From positions 1 through 64,000 of the forward strand of contig CAYXFD010000004.1 in the NCBI GenBank assembly GCA_964464175.1: DNA of 64,000 nt. Reading direction: 5' to 3'. This DNA comes from CAYXFD01 sp964464175. Lineage in GTDB: Bacteria > Cloacimonadota > Cloacimonadia > Cloacimonadales > JAJBBL01. Within the stretch, counting starts at the first letter, position 1. Each line of letters starts with the position of its first letter. The notes below the pieces were generated by a model, which saw nothing but the letters and a program-made list of their open reading frames with translations, was not told the DNA's origin and searched no databases. Shown one piece after another: positions 26,352 to 35,338 of this stretch. A program made the translations under genes and the position numbers.

Positions 26352-26570
26352 ATGGCTAAAGATGGCGTTATAGAAGTAGAAGGAATCGTTAAAGAGGCAT
26401 TACCAAATACCTTTTTCCGAGTCGAATTAGAGAACGGACATGAGATATTAGCTCATAGTTCCGGCAAAATGAGAATGCATTACATAAGAATACTGCCCGG
26501 CGATAAAGTTAAGGTTGAATTATCACCTTATGATCTTAACAGAGGCAGAATAACCTATAGGTATAAGTAG
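26352..26570 (+). CDS. infA: Translation initiation factor IF-1
   Basis: 72 residues, the typical length, single OB fold. Conserved KDGVIEVEGIVKEALPNTFF and ILPGDKVKVELSPYDLNRGR. Binds the A site during initiation. Between map and rpmJ, the standard order. Confidence 0.97.
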   Translation: MAKDGVIEVEGIVKEALPNTFFRVELENGHEILAHSSGKMRMHYIRILPGDKVKVELSPYDLNRGRITYRYK

Positions 26571-26579
26571 GAGTAGATT

Positions 26580-26696
26580 ATGAAAGTTCGATCATCAGTT
26601 AAAAAGATGTGTAAGGACTGTAAAATTATTATCCGAAATGGTATAGTAAGAGTTTTATGTCCAAGTAATCCAAAACATAAACAAAGACAAGGTTGA
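26580..26696 (+). CDS. rpmJ: Ribosomal protein L36
   Basis: 38 residues, beginning MKVRSSVKKMCKDCK and ending NPKHKQRQG. The zinc ligands C11, C14, C27 and the late His are present, so this is the zinc-binding form. The ATG is preceded by TAGGAG nine bases after the infA stop. Confidence 0.93.
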   Translation: MKVRSSVKKMCKDCKIIIRNGIVRVLCPSNPKHKQRQG

Positions 26697-26712
26697 TTTA
26701 AGGGGGATATAG

Positions 26713-27087
26713 TTGGCACACATTGCAGGAGTAGAAATACCCAATAACAAGAGGGTAGTAATCGGCTTGAGTTATATTTACGGTATTGGCAAATCCACTG
26801 CTCAACAAATACTTAGACAAGCTGATATTAATGAAGATACAAAGGTTAAAGATCTATCTATGGATGAAGAGAAGAAGATCAGAGAGATAATCCAAAACGA
26901 TTATATAACTGAAGGTTCTCTTCGAACACAAATAACGATGAATATCAAACGCTTGATGGAAATTGGCAGTTATAGAGGTTTACGGCACAAACGCGGTCTT
27001 CCTGTTCGGGGTCAGAGAACTCATACTAATGCCAGAACAAGGAAAGGTCCAAGGCCTGGTTCTTTAAGCGCTAAAAGAAAAAAATAG
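26713..27087 (+). CDS. rpsM: Ribosomal protein S13
   Basis: 124 residues. Start is TTG (MAHIAGVEIPNNKRV) with AGGGGG upstream. Conserved YGIGKSTAQQIL and RGLPVRGQRTHTNARTRKGP. Located in the 30S head, contacting the P-site tRNA and L5. First gene of the alpha group (rpsM-rpsK-rpsD-rpoA-rplQ). Confidence 0.97.
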   Translation: MAHIAGVEIPNNKRVVIGLSYIYGIGKSTAQQILRQADINEDTKVKDLSMDEEKKIREIIQNDYITEGSLRTQITMNIKRLMEIGSYRGLRHKRGLPVRGQRTHTNARTRKGPRPGSLSAKRKK

Positions 27088-27150
27088 AGTGAAGAAAGCT
27101 GAAAGCTAAAGAGCTTAGAGCTGAGTTAAGGAGACCAAGGAGCAAAGATA

Positions 27151-27546
27151 ATGGCAAAAAAAGCAGTAAAAAAAGTAAAGAAGAAACGAGTACGCTTGGC
27201 TTTTGATGAAGGTGTTGCACATGTTCATTCCAGTTTCAACAACACCATAGTATCTATCTCTGATCAAGCTGGTAATATCATAGCCTGGTCAAGTGGAGGA
27301 AAAATCGGTTATAAAGGTTCCAAAAAAAGTACTCCTTTTGCTGCTCAGTTAGCAGCAGAACAGGTCGCTAAAACAGCTGCCGAAATGGGAATTAGTAAGG
27401 TTAAGGTGATTGTCACCGGACCGGGTGGCGGACGTGAAGCAGCGATTAGATCGATAAACGCAGCTGGTTTGAAGGTAGTAATGATAAGAGATGTAACTCC
27501 TATACCCCACAATGGTTGCCGTCCCCCAAAACAGAGAAGAATTTAA
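27151..27546 (+). CDS. rpsK: Ribosomal protein S11
   Basis: 131 residues. Conserved HVHSSFNNTIVSISDQAGN, TPFAAQLAAE and GPGGGREAAIRSINAAGL, with the usual basic end NGCRPPKQRRI. Platform protein contacting the mRNA exit. A 63-bp spacer upstream holds a short direct repeat (GAAAGCT twice) and an AAGCT/AGCTT hairpin of no clear role. Confidence 0.97.
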   Translation: MAKKAVKKVKKKRVRLAFDEGVAHVHSSFNNTIVSISDQAGNIIAWSSGGKIGYKGSKKSTPFAAQLAAEQVAKTAAEMGISKVKVIVTGPGGGREAAIRSINAAGLKVVMIRDVTPIPHNGCRPPKQRRI

Positions 27547-27615
27547 CTCAATATATTAAACGTCCAGGTAAAACTGACATGGGTAACGATAAGAAGATTA
27601 AGGAGAAATTATAAT

Positions 27616-28245
27616 ATGGCAAGATATACGGGTCCATCATGCAGACTGTGTCGCAGAGAAGGCAGTAAGCTTTTCCTGAAAGGACTCCGTTGCAATACGG
27701 ATAAATGTTCTTTTGAGCGTAAAAAATATGCACCGGGCGATCATGGCCGTGGTTTTAGAAAGAAGATCAGTGACTTTGGTATTCATCTTCGCGAAAAGCA
27801 GAAGGCAAGAAGACTTTACGGAATTCTGGAAAAACAATTCCGGAAATATTTCAAAATGGCGGAAAAGAGAGAAGGCGTTACCGGTGAGAATCTGTTACAA
27901 CTATTAGAGCAAAGGCTTGATAATCTTGTTTACAGGATGGGATTTGCACCTTCAAGAAACGCTGCCCGACAACTGATTACTCACGGTCATTTTAAAGTTG
28001 ATGCAAGAAAGGTTAACATTCCATCTTATATTATTAAGCCGAATCAGGAAATTGAGATAGCTGAGAAAAGCCGCACTTTGCAGCTTATCCAGGAGGCGAT
28101 TGAAGCATCTACTGATGTTGATAAGTTTGAGTGGTTAGAAGTAGATAAAGACGGATTCAAAGGTAAACTGCTCAACGTTCCATCTCGTGACCAGATACCG
28201 GTTGAGATTGATGAACGATTGATTGTTGAATACTACTCTAAGTAA
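27616..28245 (+). CDS. rpsD: Ribosomal protein S4, zinc-binding type
   Basis: 209 residues. Four cysteines near the N terminus (CRLCRREG and CNTDKCSFERK) mark the zinc-binding form. The S4 RNA-binding domain follows (about 98-165, RLDNLVYRMGFAPSRNAARQ). Initiates 16S assembly at the mRNA entry side. In many bacteria S4 represses the alpha cluster; no leader of that kind was recognised. Confidence 0.97.
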   Translation: MARYTGPSCRLCRREGSKLFLKGLRCNTDKCSFERKKYAPGDHGRGFRKKISDFGIHLREKQKARRLYGILEKQFRKYFKMAEKREGVTGENLLQLLEQRLDNLVYRMGFAPSRNAARQLITHGHFKVDARKVNIPSYIIKPNQEIEIAEKSRTLQLIQEAIEASTDVDKFEWLEVDKDGFKGKLLNVPSRDQIPVEIDERLIVEYYSK

Positions 28246-28260
28246 AGAAGGGAGTGTATT

Positions 28261-29265
28261 ATGTATTATTTGTTACCGATCCAGTTTCCAGTTACCATAG
28301 AAGCTGATAAAGAGAGCTATTCTCATACTTTTGGCCGTTTTGAGATAGGACCGTTTGAACCGGGTTATGCCATAACAATAGGTAATACTCTCCGGAGAGT
28401 GTTGTTATCTTCCATCCAGGGAGCGGCGATCAGATTTGTTAAGATTGAAGGGTTACATCACGAACTCTGCCCTATACCTGGCAGTGACTCCGATTTTATT
28501 GACCTCATTTTGCGCCTGAAACAACTTGTCTTTAAAGTAGATTCACTGAAAGAGGTTCAGATTATCCTGGAACACAAAGGACCTGGTAAAGTATATGCCT
28601 CGGATATCAAGGTTCCAGCTGGAGTTAAGGTTGTAAACAAAGATATCGAACTGATAGAGCTCATTGAAAATACCGATTTTAGGATGGAAATGTGGGTTGG
28701 GGTCGGCAGAGGTTACGTCTCTTCCGATGAGCAGGATATGGAAGAGAAGCCGGCAGGAGTTATCCCGATAGATTCTATCTACTCTCCGATAACAAAAGTA
28801 AATTTCTATACGAGTAAGCAAAGAGTGGGCGAGAAGATTGATTACGATAAACTAATTATTGATATTCAAACGAATGGAAGTATAGAACCTAAAGAGGCAT
28901 TATTTATTTCAACGAAATACTTGAAAGACCTCTATCAAAAGATCTGTAATTTTGAAGAGGAACCGGGGTATTTAGAGGAGATTGAGCTTGATCCAAAACT
29001 TGATGAAATGGATAAGTTGCTCAATTTACCGGTGAAAGAGCTTGAGTTAACCGTTAGATCTGCAAATTGTTTAGAAGCGGCAGAGATAGAGACATTGGGT
29101 GATCTAGTTGCTAAAAATGAACCTGAAATGCTTAAATATAGAAATTTCGGAAAGAAATCATTAGAAGAGATCAAGAATCTCTTAGCTAAGTTCAACTTAT
29201 CATTGGGAATGGACGTCGAATCAATCCGTTCAGAGATAGATAAAGCCAAAAAGAAAATGATTTAA
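28261..29265 (+). CDS. rpoA: RNA polymerase alpha subunit
   Basis: 334 residues. The N-terminal assembly domain (1-230) has FEPGYAITIGNTLRRVLLSS. The C-terminal domain (about 250-320), which contacts UP elements and activators, has RSANCLEAAEIETLGDLVAK and FGKKSLEEIKNLL. In the usual place between rpsD and rplQ. The segment after LHHELCPIPGSDSDFID differs from the common PGVxEDV form but keeps its length. Confidence 0.97.
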   Translation: MYYLLPIQFPVTIEADKESYSHTFGRFEIGPFEPGYAITIGNTLRRVLLSSIQGAAIRFVKIEGLHHELCPIPGSDSDFIDLILRLKQLVFKVDSLKEVQIILEHKGPGKVYASDIKVPAGVKVVNKDIELIELIENTDFRMEMWVGVGRGYVSSDEQDMEEKPAGVIPIDSIYSPITKVNFYTSKQRVGEKIDYDKLIIDIQTNGSIEPKEALFISTKYLKDLYQKICNFEEEPGYLEEIELDPKLDEMDKLLNLPVKELELTVRSANCLEAAEIETLGDLVAKNEPEMLKYRNFGKKSLEEIKNLLAKFNLSLGMDVESIRSEIDKAKKKMI

Positions 29266-29335
29266 TCGATACTGCCTTTTTCTATGAAAAGATCAGGTAG
29301 ATTGCTGAAATAAAAAAATTGATAGGGATAGAAAT

Positions 29336-29740
29336 ATGAGACATAAAGTTGAAGGACGAACACTCGGGAGAGAAAAGAGCCACCGCAAAGCTCTGCTTCG
29401 GAATTTAGTGAGTTCGTTAATAATTAATGAAAGGATTAATACAACTCATGCTAAAGCTTTGGAGGCACGTAGAGTTGCAGAAAGAGTCATTACTTATGCG
29501 AAAAAGGGCACAGTTCATCATCAGAGATTAATCTACTCAGTTCTCCAAGATCGCGATCTGGTAAAGAAAGTAATGAATGACATCGTTACTAAGCTGAATG
29601 ATCGTGAAGGTGGATATACCAGAGTAGTTAAAAATGGTTTCCGTCGCGGTGATTCTGCCCCAATGGCTCTATTGGAATGGGTATATTATGTTCCTCCGGA
29701 AACGGGCAAACAATCCAAAACGGCTAAAAAGGAAGCATAG
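29336..29740 (+). CDS. rplQ: Ribosomal protein L17
   Basis: 134 residues. Conserved GREKSHRKALLRNLVSSLI and RRGDSAPMALLEWV. Located at the tunnel exit. Last gene of the ribosomal supercluster that began at 14641. No intrinsic terminator was seen in the 212 bp that follow. Confidence 0.97.
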   Translation: MRHKVEGRTLGREKSHRKALLRNLVSSLIINERINTTHAKALEARRVAERVITYAKKGTVHHQRLIYSVLQDRDLVKKVMNDIVTKLNDREGGYTRVVKNGFRRGDSAPMALLEWVYYVPPETGKQSKTAKKEA

Positions 29741-29952
29741 CTAATAGCTTCTGAGAGTCCGATGCCATTTTAACTCTTCAGATGTATTGTTGTGATATTC
29801 CTTCCTATATTTAACCGATGGATAGAATTGCTTAACTGACACTATTTAAGAGAAAGGTAATTCATTTAGATGTGTGGTTTTCTTTTTACTCTCTGTAAGT
29901 ACCGTTGCAGGTCACTTTCAGTTATCTTCGAAGAAAAGCATAAGGAGGAAGA

Positions 29953-30441
29953 GTGAGAACTCTTATCATAGTGATTTTTACTGTCATCATATTTTCTCCT
30001 GCCTGTTGGGCTCAGAGTGAGATAGTTCCTTCTACCGGGACATCATCTGCTTATATGTATTCCGGGCCGAGTGGAACAGTTGACCAACTAAAAATCTACA
30101 ACTACATCTGGGGACAGGTCAGGCGTCCTGGATTGTATTTGGTTCCTGACAATACTGATCTCTTGACACTGATATCTCTCGCTGGTGGTCCTACAGAAAA
30201 TGCGAAAATGACTAAGATAAGGATTGTAAGAACATCGCCAGCCGGTGAAGAGATTATATGGGTTGACTTAAAAGAATATGTTGAGACTGCAAATTCAGAG
30301 CTAATTCCAATAATGAGACCGGGAGATACGGTCATTGTTGCCGGCTCAACGTTCTATGCTTTTTCAAGAGTAGCAGATATGCTCTCCAAAGTTGTTATAG
30401 TTTTAAGTGTTTACAGCACCATAGTTAACATTGCCAAGTAG
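29953..30441 (+). CDS. Secreted SLBB-domain protein for polysaccharide export
   Basis: 162 residues. GTG start with AAGGAGGAAG upstream. Signal peptide (1-21, ending CWAQ), then one SLBB beta-grasp domain (about 50-118; YNYIWGQVRRPGLYLVPDNT and LISLAGGPTENA), then a C-terminal hydrophobic helix (about 137-158). The Poly_export domain of Wza-type outer-membrane exporters is missing, so this is not a full channel. It lies 182 bp upstream of a Wzz/tyrosine-kinase gene, which supports a role in capsule or exopolysaccharide export. Confidence 0.8.
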   Translation: MRTLIIVIFTVIIFSPACWAQSEIVPSTGTSSAYMYSGPSGTVDQLKIYNYIWGQVRRPGLYLVPDNTDLLTLISLAGGPTENAKMTKIRIVRTSPAGEEIIWVDLKEYVETANSELIPIMRPGDTVIVAGSTFYAFSRVADMLSKVVIVLSVYSTIVNIAK

Positions 30442-30623
30442 CTTTAGATCCTTGGTATTTGTAAACCATTCCTTGCCAAACATGGGAAGAGACTTTTCTT
30501 AATGATATTCAGTACAGCCAAATCTATCTGCAATATGTTCCAAAGGTTAAAGCCGAGGAATAATAATAAAACTGTTTTCGGTCAATTTGATGAGATAATT
30601 TTATATGATCTAATGAGGAGACT

Positions 30624-32921
30624 ATGGATAATCAGCAAATGATTATGAATAACACCGAACCTGAGCATTCGACTGAGCAAGAAGTTGATTTGATGGAGTA
30701 TTTGAGGATCTTCCTCAAGTACAAGTGGATTATACTTTTTTGCTTGTTATGTGTCTCGGGAATTTCCTATATCTATACCCGTAGAGCTGACAGGATATAT
30801 CAGGCAAGTGCTGCGATTTTGCTCGATACAACAAAGCAAAGCGATCTTTTTTTCAGTACTCCCGGTCCCAGAACCTCAATAAATAACACTATTGAGATCA
30901 TCAGAAGTAAACCGGTATTGCAAATGACTTATGATCTTGTTCAACGAGACCCAGAATATAATAGTTTACCGATTGCAACCTCAGGTGATCCTATTAGATA
31001 TTTACGAAGAATTCAGACGGTCAATAAACGTGATACAGATATCCTGACGATTAGTTTCGAATCTACCAGCCCCCTGGAAGCTTCCCTTATTCCTAATTAT
31101 GTTGCCCAGGCTCTTATTGATCAGATCACTTTGCATGAAAGGGCTGAACTGAATAGTATCAAAGACTTTTTGGAAGGACAGGTTGAAATAGTTTCTTCAC
31201 GTTTAAGGATTTCCGAAGAAGATCTCAGGATGTATAAGATTGAACGAGGGGTTTTCATGCTTTCAAGTGAGACCCAATCATTGATAGACAGACTTTCAAC
31301 GGTAGAAGCAGCTTATGAAGATGCCTTAACTGATCAGAAAATTACTCAGCAGAAAATCGAATATTTACAGAATGAATTAGAGAGACAAGACTCTTTATTT
31401 ACAAATATCAATGCAGTTATATCAACTTCAATATTAGAGCGACTCAGAGCGGAAGTCGTTTCCATACAGAGCAGAATAACCAATTTGATAACGATTAATG
31501 AGTATCCCCCCGATCATCCTGAAATAATCCAACTTAACCGGCAGTTAGATAATGCTAAGACAAATCTTAACAATGAGTTACAGAGAGTTATAGCTGTTCA
31601 ATCCGGATCTGCCGATCCTATTTCTTATCGCGGCAGTCTGGTTGAGAAGATTTCACTGGCTCTGATCGATCTGAATGTTGCTGAATCAAAAGTAAATGCC
31701 TTGGGTAAGACATTAGATGAGTATAATCTGGAAATGACTTTATTACCTGACAAAGAAATTGAATTGGCTCGTCTGGAAAGAAACTATCGTCTGAACGAAA
31801 AGATTCATACTCTACTGGTTGAAAAGTATGAAGATGCCAAAATTGCAGTGCAAGCAAAATTAGCTAATATAAGGCTGCTGGAGGAGTCAACTTTACCGGG
31901 AAGACCCATAAAACCGAATAAAAGAATGAATTATCTCATCGGATTAATTATCGGTTTAGGTTTGGGTTTGGGCTCGACCCTTATCATTCATGCCTTAGAT
32001 ACAAAAATTCATACTCTTGACGATATGAAAAAATCGATCAATCTCCCTATTTTCGGAACGATTCCCCAGATAAGATTATCAGAATCTGATCAGATTTCGA
32101 TTGTTAACGAGTTAAGAAAAGCACAGGGGGATGAAAAAAATGAATTGTTGGAAACCCAGAGTTTGATAGAAGCCAGGTTAGTATCTCATTATGATCCCAA
32201 ATCACCCGTTACAGAATCATACCGAACCCTGAGGACTAATATCATAGCCCGGAAAAAGCCTAATCAACCAATGGTTCTTTGTTTAACAAGTGCTGCTCCC
32301 AAGGAAGGAAAGACGACTTCTGTTGCGAACTTAGGAATAACAATTGCTCAGACCGAAGCGAGAGTTATTCTTGTCGATATGGACCTTCGTCGGCCAATGT
32401 TATCAAAGCTCTTTGGTATTGCCAAAGAGACCGGAGTTGCTGATTATCTAATAGACTATGACATGAAGATCGAGCAGATCATTAAGCATTCAAAAATACC
32501 TAATTTAGATATAATTACCAGTGGCTTTATACCTCCCAATCCTTCGGAAATCATATCATCCAAGCGGACCGATACTTTTATTGAAGAGTTAAGGAAGAGG
32601 TATGATTTTATTTTGATAGACGCTCCCCCTGTTATTGCGGTTACCGATGCCCTGATCCTAACCAAAAAAGTCGATATGATGCTTCTTGTAGTAAAAATCG
32701 ATTACACTGAAAGAGATATTGTTAAGCGTTCCAGGGAGTTGTTAGCCAATGTTGGTTCAGACTTCACCGGAGCAATAGCCAACGGTATTGAGCCACATAG
32801 ATATTATCGCGGCTATAGCTACTACTATTATTTCTATAGCAATTACTATTATTATGACGAGAAGAAATCCAATCCGGAAGCAAACAAAGATCATATCAGT
32901 AAATTCCTACGCAAAAATTAA
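30624..32921 (+). CDS. Wzz-type polysaccharide co-polymerase fused to a tyrosine autokinase
   Basis: 765 residues, inner membrane. The N-terminal Wzz part has a membrane helix (35-52), a long coiled-coil periplasmic region (about 175-425, ending LPGRPIKPNKRM) and a second helix (436-456). The C-terminal BY-kinase (about 530-720) has Walker A (SAAPKEGKTT, 556-565), Walker A' (VILVDMDLRRP, 581-591) and Walker B (DFILIDAPPV, 661-670). The tail has 12 tyrosines between 727 and 744, the autophosphorylation cluster. Such proteins set chain length and drive export of exopolysaccharide through cycles of phosphorylation. No cognate phosphatase, flippase, polymerase or glycosyltransferase is encoded nearby. 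The 3' end is read in a second frame at the start of ispE. Confidence 0.95.
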   Translation: MDNQQMIMNNTEPEHSTEQEVDLMEYLRIFLKYKWIILFCLLCVSGISYIYTRRADRIYQASAAILLDTTKQSDLFFSTPGPRTSINNTIEIIRSKPVLQMTYDLVQRDPEYNSLPIATSGDPIRYLRRIQTVNKRDTDILTISFESTSPLEASLIPNYVAQALIDQITLHERAELNSIKDFLEGQVEIVSSRLRISEEDLRMYKIERGVFMLSSETQSLIDRLSTVEAAYEDALTDQKITQQKIEYLQNELERQDSLFTNINAVISTSILERLRAEVVSIQSRITNLITINEYPPDHPEIIQLNRQLDNAKTNLNNELQRVIAVQSGSADPISYRGSLVEKISLALIDLNVAESKVNALGKTLDEYNLEMTLLPDKEIELARLERNYRLNEKIHTLLVEKYEDAKIAVQAKLANIRLLEESTLPGRPIKPNKRMNYLIGLIIGLGLGLGSTLIIHALDTKIHTLDDMKKSINLPIFGTIPQIRLSESDQISIVNELRKAQGDEKNELLETQSLIEARLVSHYDPKSPVTESYRTLRTNIIARKKPNQPMVLCLTSAAPKEGKTTSVANLGITIAQTEARVILVDMDLRRPMLSKLFGIAKETGVADYLIDYDMKIEQIIKHSKIPNLDIITSGFIPPNPSEIISSKRTDTFIEELRKRYDFILIDAPPVIAVTDALILTKKVDMMLLVVKIDYTERDIVKRSRELLANVGSDFTGAIANGIEPHRYYRGYSYYYYFYSNYYYYDEKKSNPEANKDHISKFLRKN

Positions 32922-33753
32922 CCTGTATCTGGAGATCATCAGAAGGAGAAGCGATGGTTATCACCAAATCAGAACCCTCTTTCATGAGATAGATTTGCAT
33001 GATGAAATGATTTTTCTTTTGACAAAAGAAGGTTCAGTTAAAGTTTGGTCAGATAAGGAATTAGGTGAACATACTGAAAATACGGTATTGAAGGTTGCAA
33101 ATTTAATGAAGGAGAGGTATGGAGTTGATAAGGGGATAGAGATAAAACTGAAGAAGAATATTCCAATCAGTGCCGGTTTGGGTGGTGGAAGCAGTAATGC
33201 TGCAACTGCCATAAAAGTATTAGATAGATTATGGCAGTTAAACCTCAAGGAAGAAGAGAAACACCGAATAGCAGAGGAAATCGGGAGTGATGTGAATTTC
33301 TTTTTGTTAGGTGGGACTGCCTTAGGAGAGGAAAGAGGTGAAAAAGTAAGAGCTCTTGAACCAATGAACATGGATATGATCTTATTGATAAAACCTGATT
33401 TTGGTATCAGCAGTAAAGAGGCATATCAGGGTTTAAGTAAACATGCAGAACCGGGCAAAAGTCTTTCTGATGCTGAAAAGCAAAAGAATAGTGACCGGTT
33501 AGATAAGCTCTTAGATTCCCAGGATCCGAGTTATTGTTACAACGGATTTCAATTCAGTTTAGTGAAGAGATACCCGGTACTCGAAGAAATAATAGAATAT
33601 TTAGAGAGAAATGGAGCTGTTAAGGCAACGATTTCAGGTAGTGGATCAACTATAGTTGGTTTTTATCAAGACCGGAAAAGGTTTGATGATCATTTTAATC
33701 ACTATACAGAAAAAGGTTTTTGGTGCTGCCAAACAAAAACTAAAAGGAGTTAG
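32854..33753 (+). CDS. ispE: 4-diphosphocytidyl-2-C-methyl-D-erythritol kinase
   Basis: GHMP kinase of the non-mevalonate isoprenoid pathway. About 284-299 residues, depending on the start. Conserved SYAKINLYLEIIRRRSDGYH, the ATP loop NIPISAGLGGGSSNAATA and a C-terminal VKATISGSGSTIVG. The family core begins at about 32899, inside the end of the upstream kinase gene. The first in-frame ATG is 32854 (MTRRNPIRKQ), without a ribosome binding site. An ATC or ATA start near 32890, with GGAAG nine bases before it, would fit the family length better. Overlap with the tyrosine-kinase gene is therefore up to 68 bp. Further in-frame sequence to 32788 only reads the tyrosine cluster in another frame. 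Confidence 0.9.
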   Translation: MTRRNPIRKQTKIISVNSYAKINLYLEIIRRRSDGYHQIRTLFHEIDLHDEMIFLLTKEGSVKVWSDKELGEHTENTVLKVANLMKERYGVDKGIEIKLKKNIPISAGLGGGSSNAATAIKVLDRLWQLNLKEEEKHRIAEEIGSDVNFFLLGGTALGEERGEKVRALEPMNMDMILLIKPDFGISSKEAYQGLSKHAEPGKSLSDAEKQKNSDRLDKLLDSQDPSYCYNGFQFSLVKRYPVLEEIIEYLERNGAVKATISGSGSTIVGFYQDRKRFDDHFNHYTEKGFWCCQTKTKRS

Positions 33754-33755
33754 CA

Positions 33756-34082
33756 ATGAATGTTACAGATGTTAAGGTAGTAAAAAGAGAAGCAAACCAA
33801 CTAAGAGGCTTTGCAACAATTATCATTGATGATGCTTTTGTCGTCAAAAACATCAAAATAATTCAGGGGAAAAATGGTCTGTTTATAGCGATGCCAAGTT
33901 ATAAGCTTAAAAATGGAGAGTACAGAGATGTTGCGCATCCGTTGAATACCGAAACACGAAATCAGATTGAAGAGCTTATTCTTGCTAAATATGATGAAGT
34001 AGAGAATGAGGAAGAATCGACTCAAGATTTCTCCGGAGAAGAAAACAAAGAAGACGAAGAAAAAGAAATTTCCAGTTTATAA
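33756..34082 (+). CDS. spoVG: SpoVG-family nucleic-acid-binding regulator
   Basis: 108 residues. The core (1-85) is a typical SpoVG domain: MNVTDVKVVKREANQLRGFA, IIDDAFVVKNIKII, GLFIAMPSYK and YRDVAHPLNTETR. The last 25 residues are acidic. SpoVG binds DNA and RNA and controls varied processes. Despite its name it occurs in non-sporulating bacteria. It starts 2 bp after ispE and lies upstream of prs, an ispE-spoVG-prs order also common in Firmicutes. Confidence 0.93.
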   Translation: MNVTDVKVVKREANQLRGFATIIIDDAFVVKNIKIIQGKNGLFIAMPSYKLKNGEYRDVAHPLNTETRNQIEELILAKYDEVENEEESTQDFSGEENKEDEEKEISSL

Positions 34083-34084
34083 TC

Positions 34085-34150
34085 ATCTTCACTAAGACTC
34101 GAATTACGTTATCTTCAGTTTTATAGTCGAGTCTATTTTGCTGTGAAGAT
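34085..34150 (+). promoter_or_regulatory. Nested inverted repeat between spoVG and prs
   Basis: Outer arms ATCTTCA (34085..34091) and TGAAGAT (34144..34150), inner arms AGACTCGA (34095..34102) and TCGAGTCT (34127..34134), with a 24-nt apical loop. It begins 2 bp after the spoVG stop and lies about 110 bp before prs. It may be a 3'-end structure or a leader element for prs; no T tract follows. Confidence 0.4.
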
Positions 34151-34269
34151 AAGACGACGATAAGAAATATTCGGGGATATCCGGAAGATGTTTTTTTTCA
34201 CGATAATAATTGGCTGAGATATTAGGCCGATAAACATAACAGTAACGATAAAAGAGATTTTTGAGGAAA

Positions 34270-35217
34270 ATGTATACAAGGTTGAAGATTTTCACAGGGT
34301 CGGCTAATACTAATTTAGCAAAAGAAGTGGCATCCTTTGCTGGAATACCATTGAGTGATGCAGAGATTTTCAAATTCTCTAATGATGATACCTTTGTCAA
34401 AATCAACGAGAATGTAAGGGGCAATGACACCTTCATAATTCAGTCGACGTCCAGACCGGTAAATGACAACTTAATGGAGCTTTTAATAATGATTGATGCC
34501 TTGAAAAGGGCATCAGCGAGAAGGATTAACTGTGTTATTCCATATTACGGTTATGCCAGATCAGATAAAAAAGACCAACCGCGTGTTCCGATAACAGCGA
34601 AACTGGTTGCTGATTTATTAACGGTAGCAGGTGCTGACCGGGTAGTAACTTTGGATCTTCATGCCGATCAGATTCAGGGTTTTTTCAATATCCCTGTGGA
34701 TAATCTTTATTCAATTCCGATTTTTGCCCGGTATTTCAAGACGAATTTGAGTCTGGAAAACATTGTTGTAGTTTCACCTGACTCTGGTGGGGCAAATCGG
34801 GCAAGAGCTTTAGCCAAAAGACTTGATTGCAGTTTGGCGATCGGTGATAAGAGAAGAACGGGAAATGACGATTGTCCTGAAATCTTGAATATCATCGGTG
34901 ATGTAAAGGGCAAAACAGCCTTGTTGTTCGATGATATTATTGACACCGGAGGGAGTTTAACCAGAACCTCAAAATCCTTAAAAGAGCATGGTGCCAAATG
35001 TGTCTATGCAGCCTGTGTACATGGGGTATTATCAGGAGAAGCAATAAAGAACTTAGAAGAATCTCCAATAGAGAAGTTATTTATCACAAATTCAGTCTCT
35101 TTGAGCCAAGAAAAGGAAAAGTGTTCGAAGATTCAACAGCTGTCCATTGCAGAATTATTAGCCATTGCCATAAAGAAGATCCATCTGGAAGAATCAATTA
35201 GTATTCTTTTCAGATAA
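34270..35217 (+). CDS. prs: Ribose-phosphate pyrophosphokinase
   Basis: Makes PRPP from ribose 5-phosphate and ATP for nucleotide, His and Trp synthesis. About 315 residues. Two phosphoribosyltransferase-like halves with RSDKKDQPRVPITAKLVADL, LDLHADQIQGFF, VVSPDSGGANRARALAKRL and the PRPP loop LLFDDIIDTGGS. The ATG at 34270 follows TTGAGGAAA. A TTG at 34261 is in frame, but it overlaps that ribosome binding site and adds only MRK. Confidence 0.96.
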   Translation: MYTRLKIFTGSANTNLAKEVASFAGIPLSDAEIFKFSNDDTFVKINENVRGNDTFIIQSTSRPVNDNLMELLIMIDALKRASARRINCVIPYYGYARSDKKDQPRVPITAKLVADLLTVAGADRVVTLDLHADQIQGFFNIPVDNLYSIPIFARYFKTNLSLENIVVVSPDSGGANRARALAKRLDCSLAIGDKRRTGNDDCPEILNIIGDVKGKTALLFDDIIDTGGSLTRTSKSLKEHGAKCVYAACVHGVLSGEAIKNLEESPIEKLFITNSVSLSQEKEKCSKIQQLSIAELLAIAIKKIHLEESISILFR

Positions 35218-35338
35218 GACTGAGAACCATCAGACTTTAAGGTTTTGGAGCTTTGAGAATTCGGAGACTGCATATCAGAGAAAGAGATAAAACTTTGTGT
35301 TGGAGAAATTGAGATTCATATAATACAGCGGAGGAAAG

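Noticed and set aside
27088..27150. Repeated AGCT words in the rpsM-rpsK spacer
   Set aside because: Only two 7-bp direct copies and a 5-bp hairpin, compatible with chance.
32788..32853. Upstream extension of the ispE frame (MSHIDIIAAIATTI...)
   Set aside because: It is the tyrosine cluster of the upstream kinase read in another frame and does not match the IspE family.
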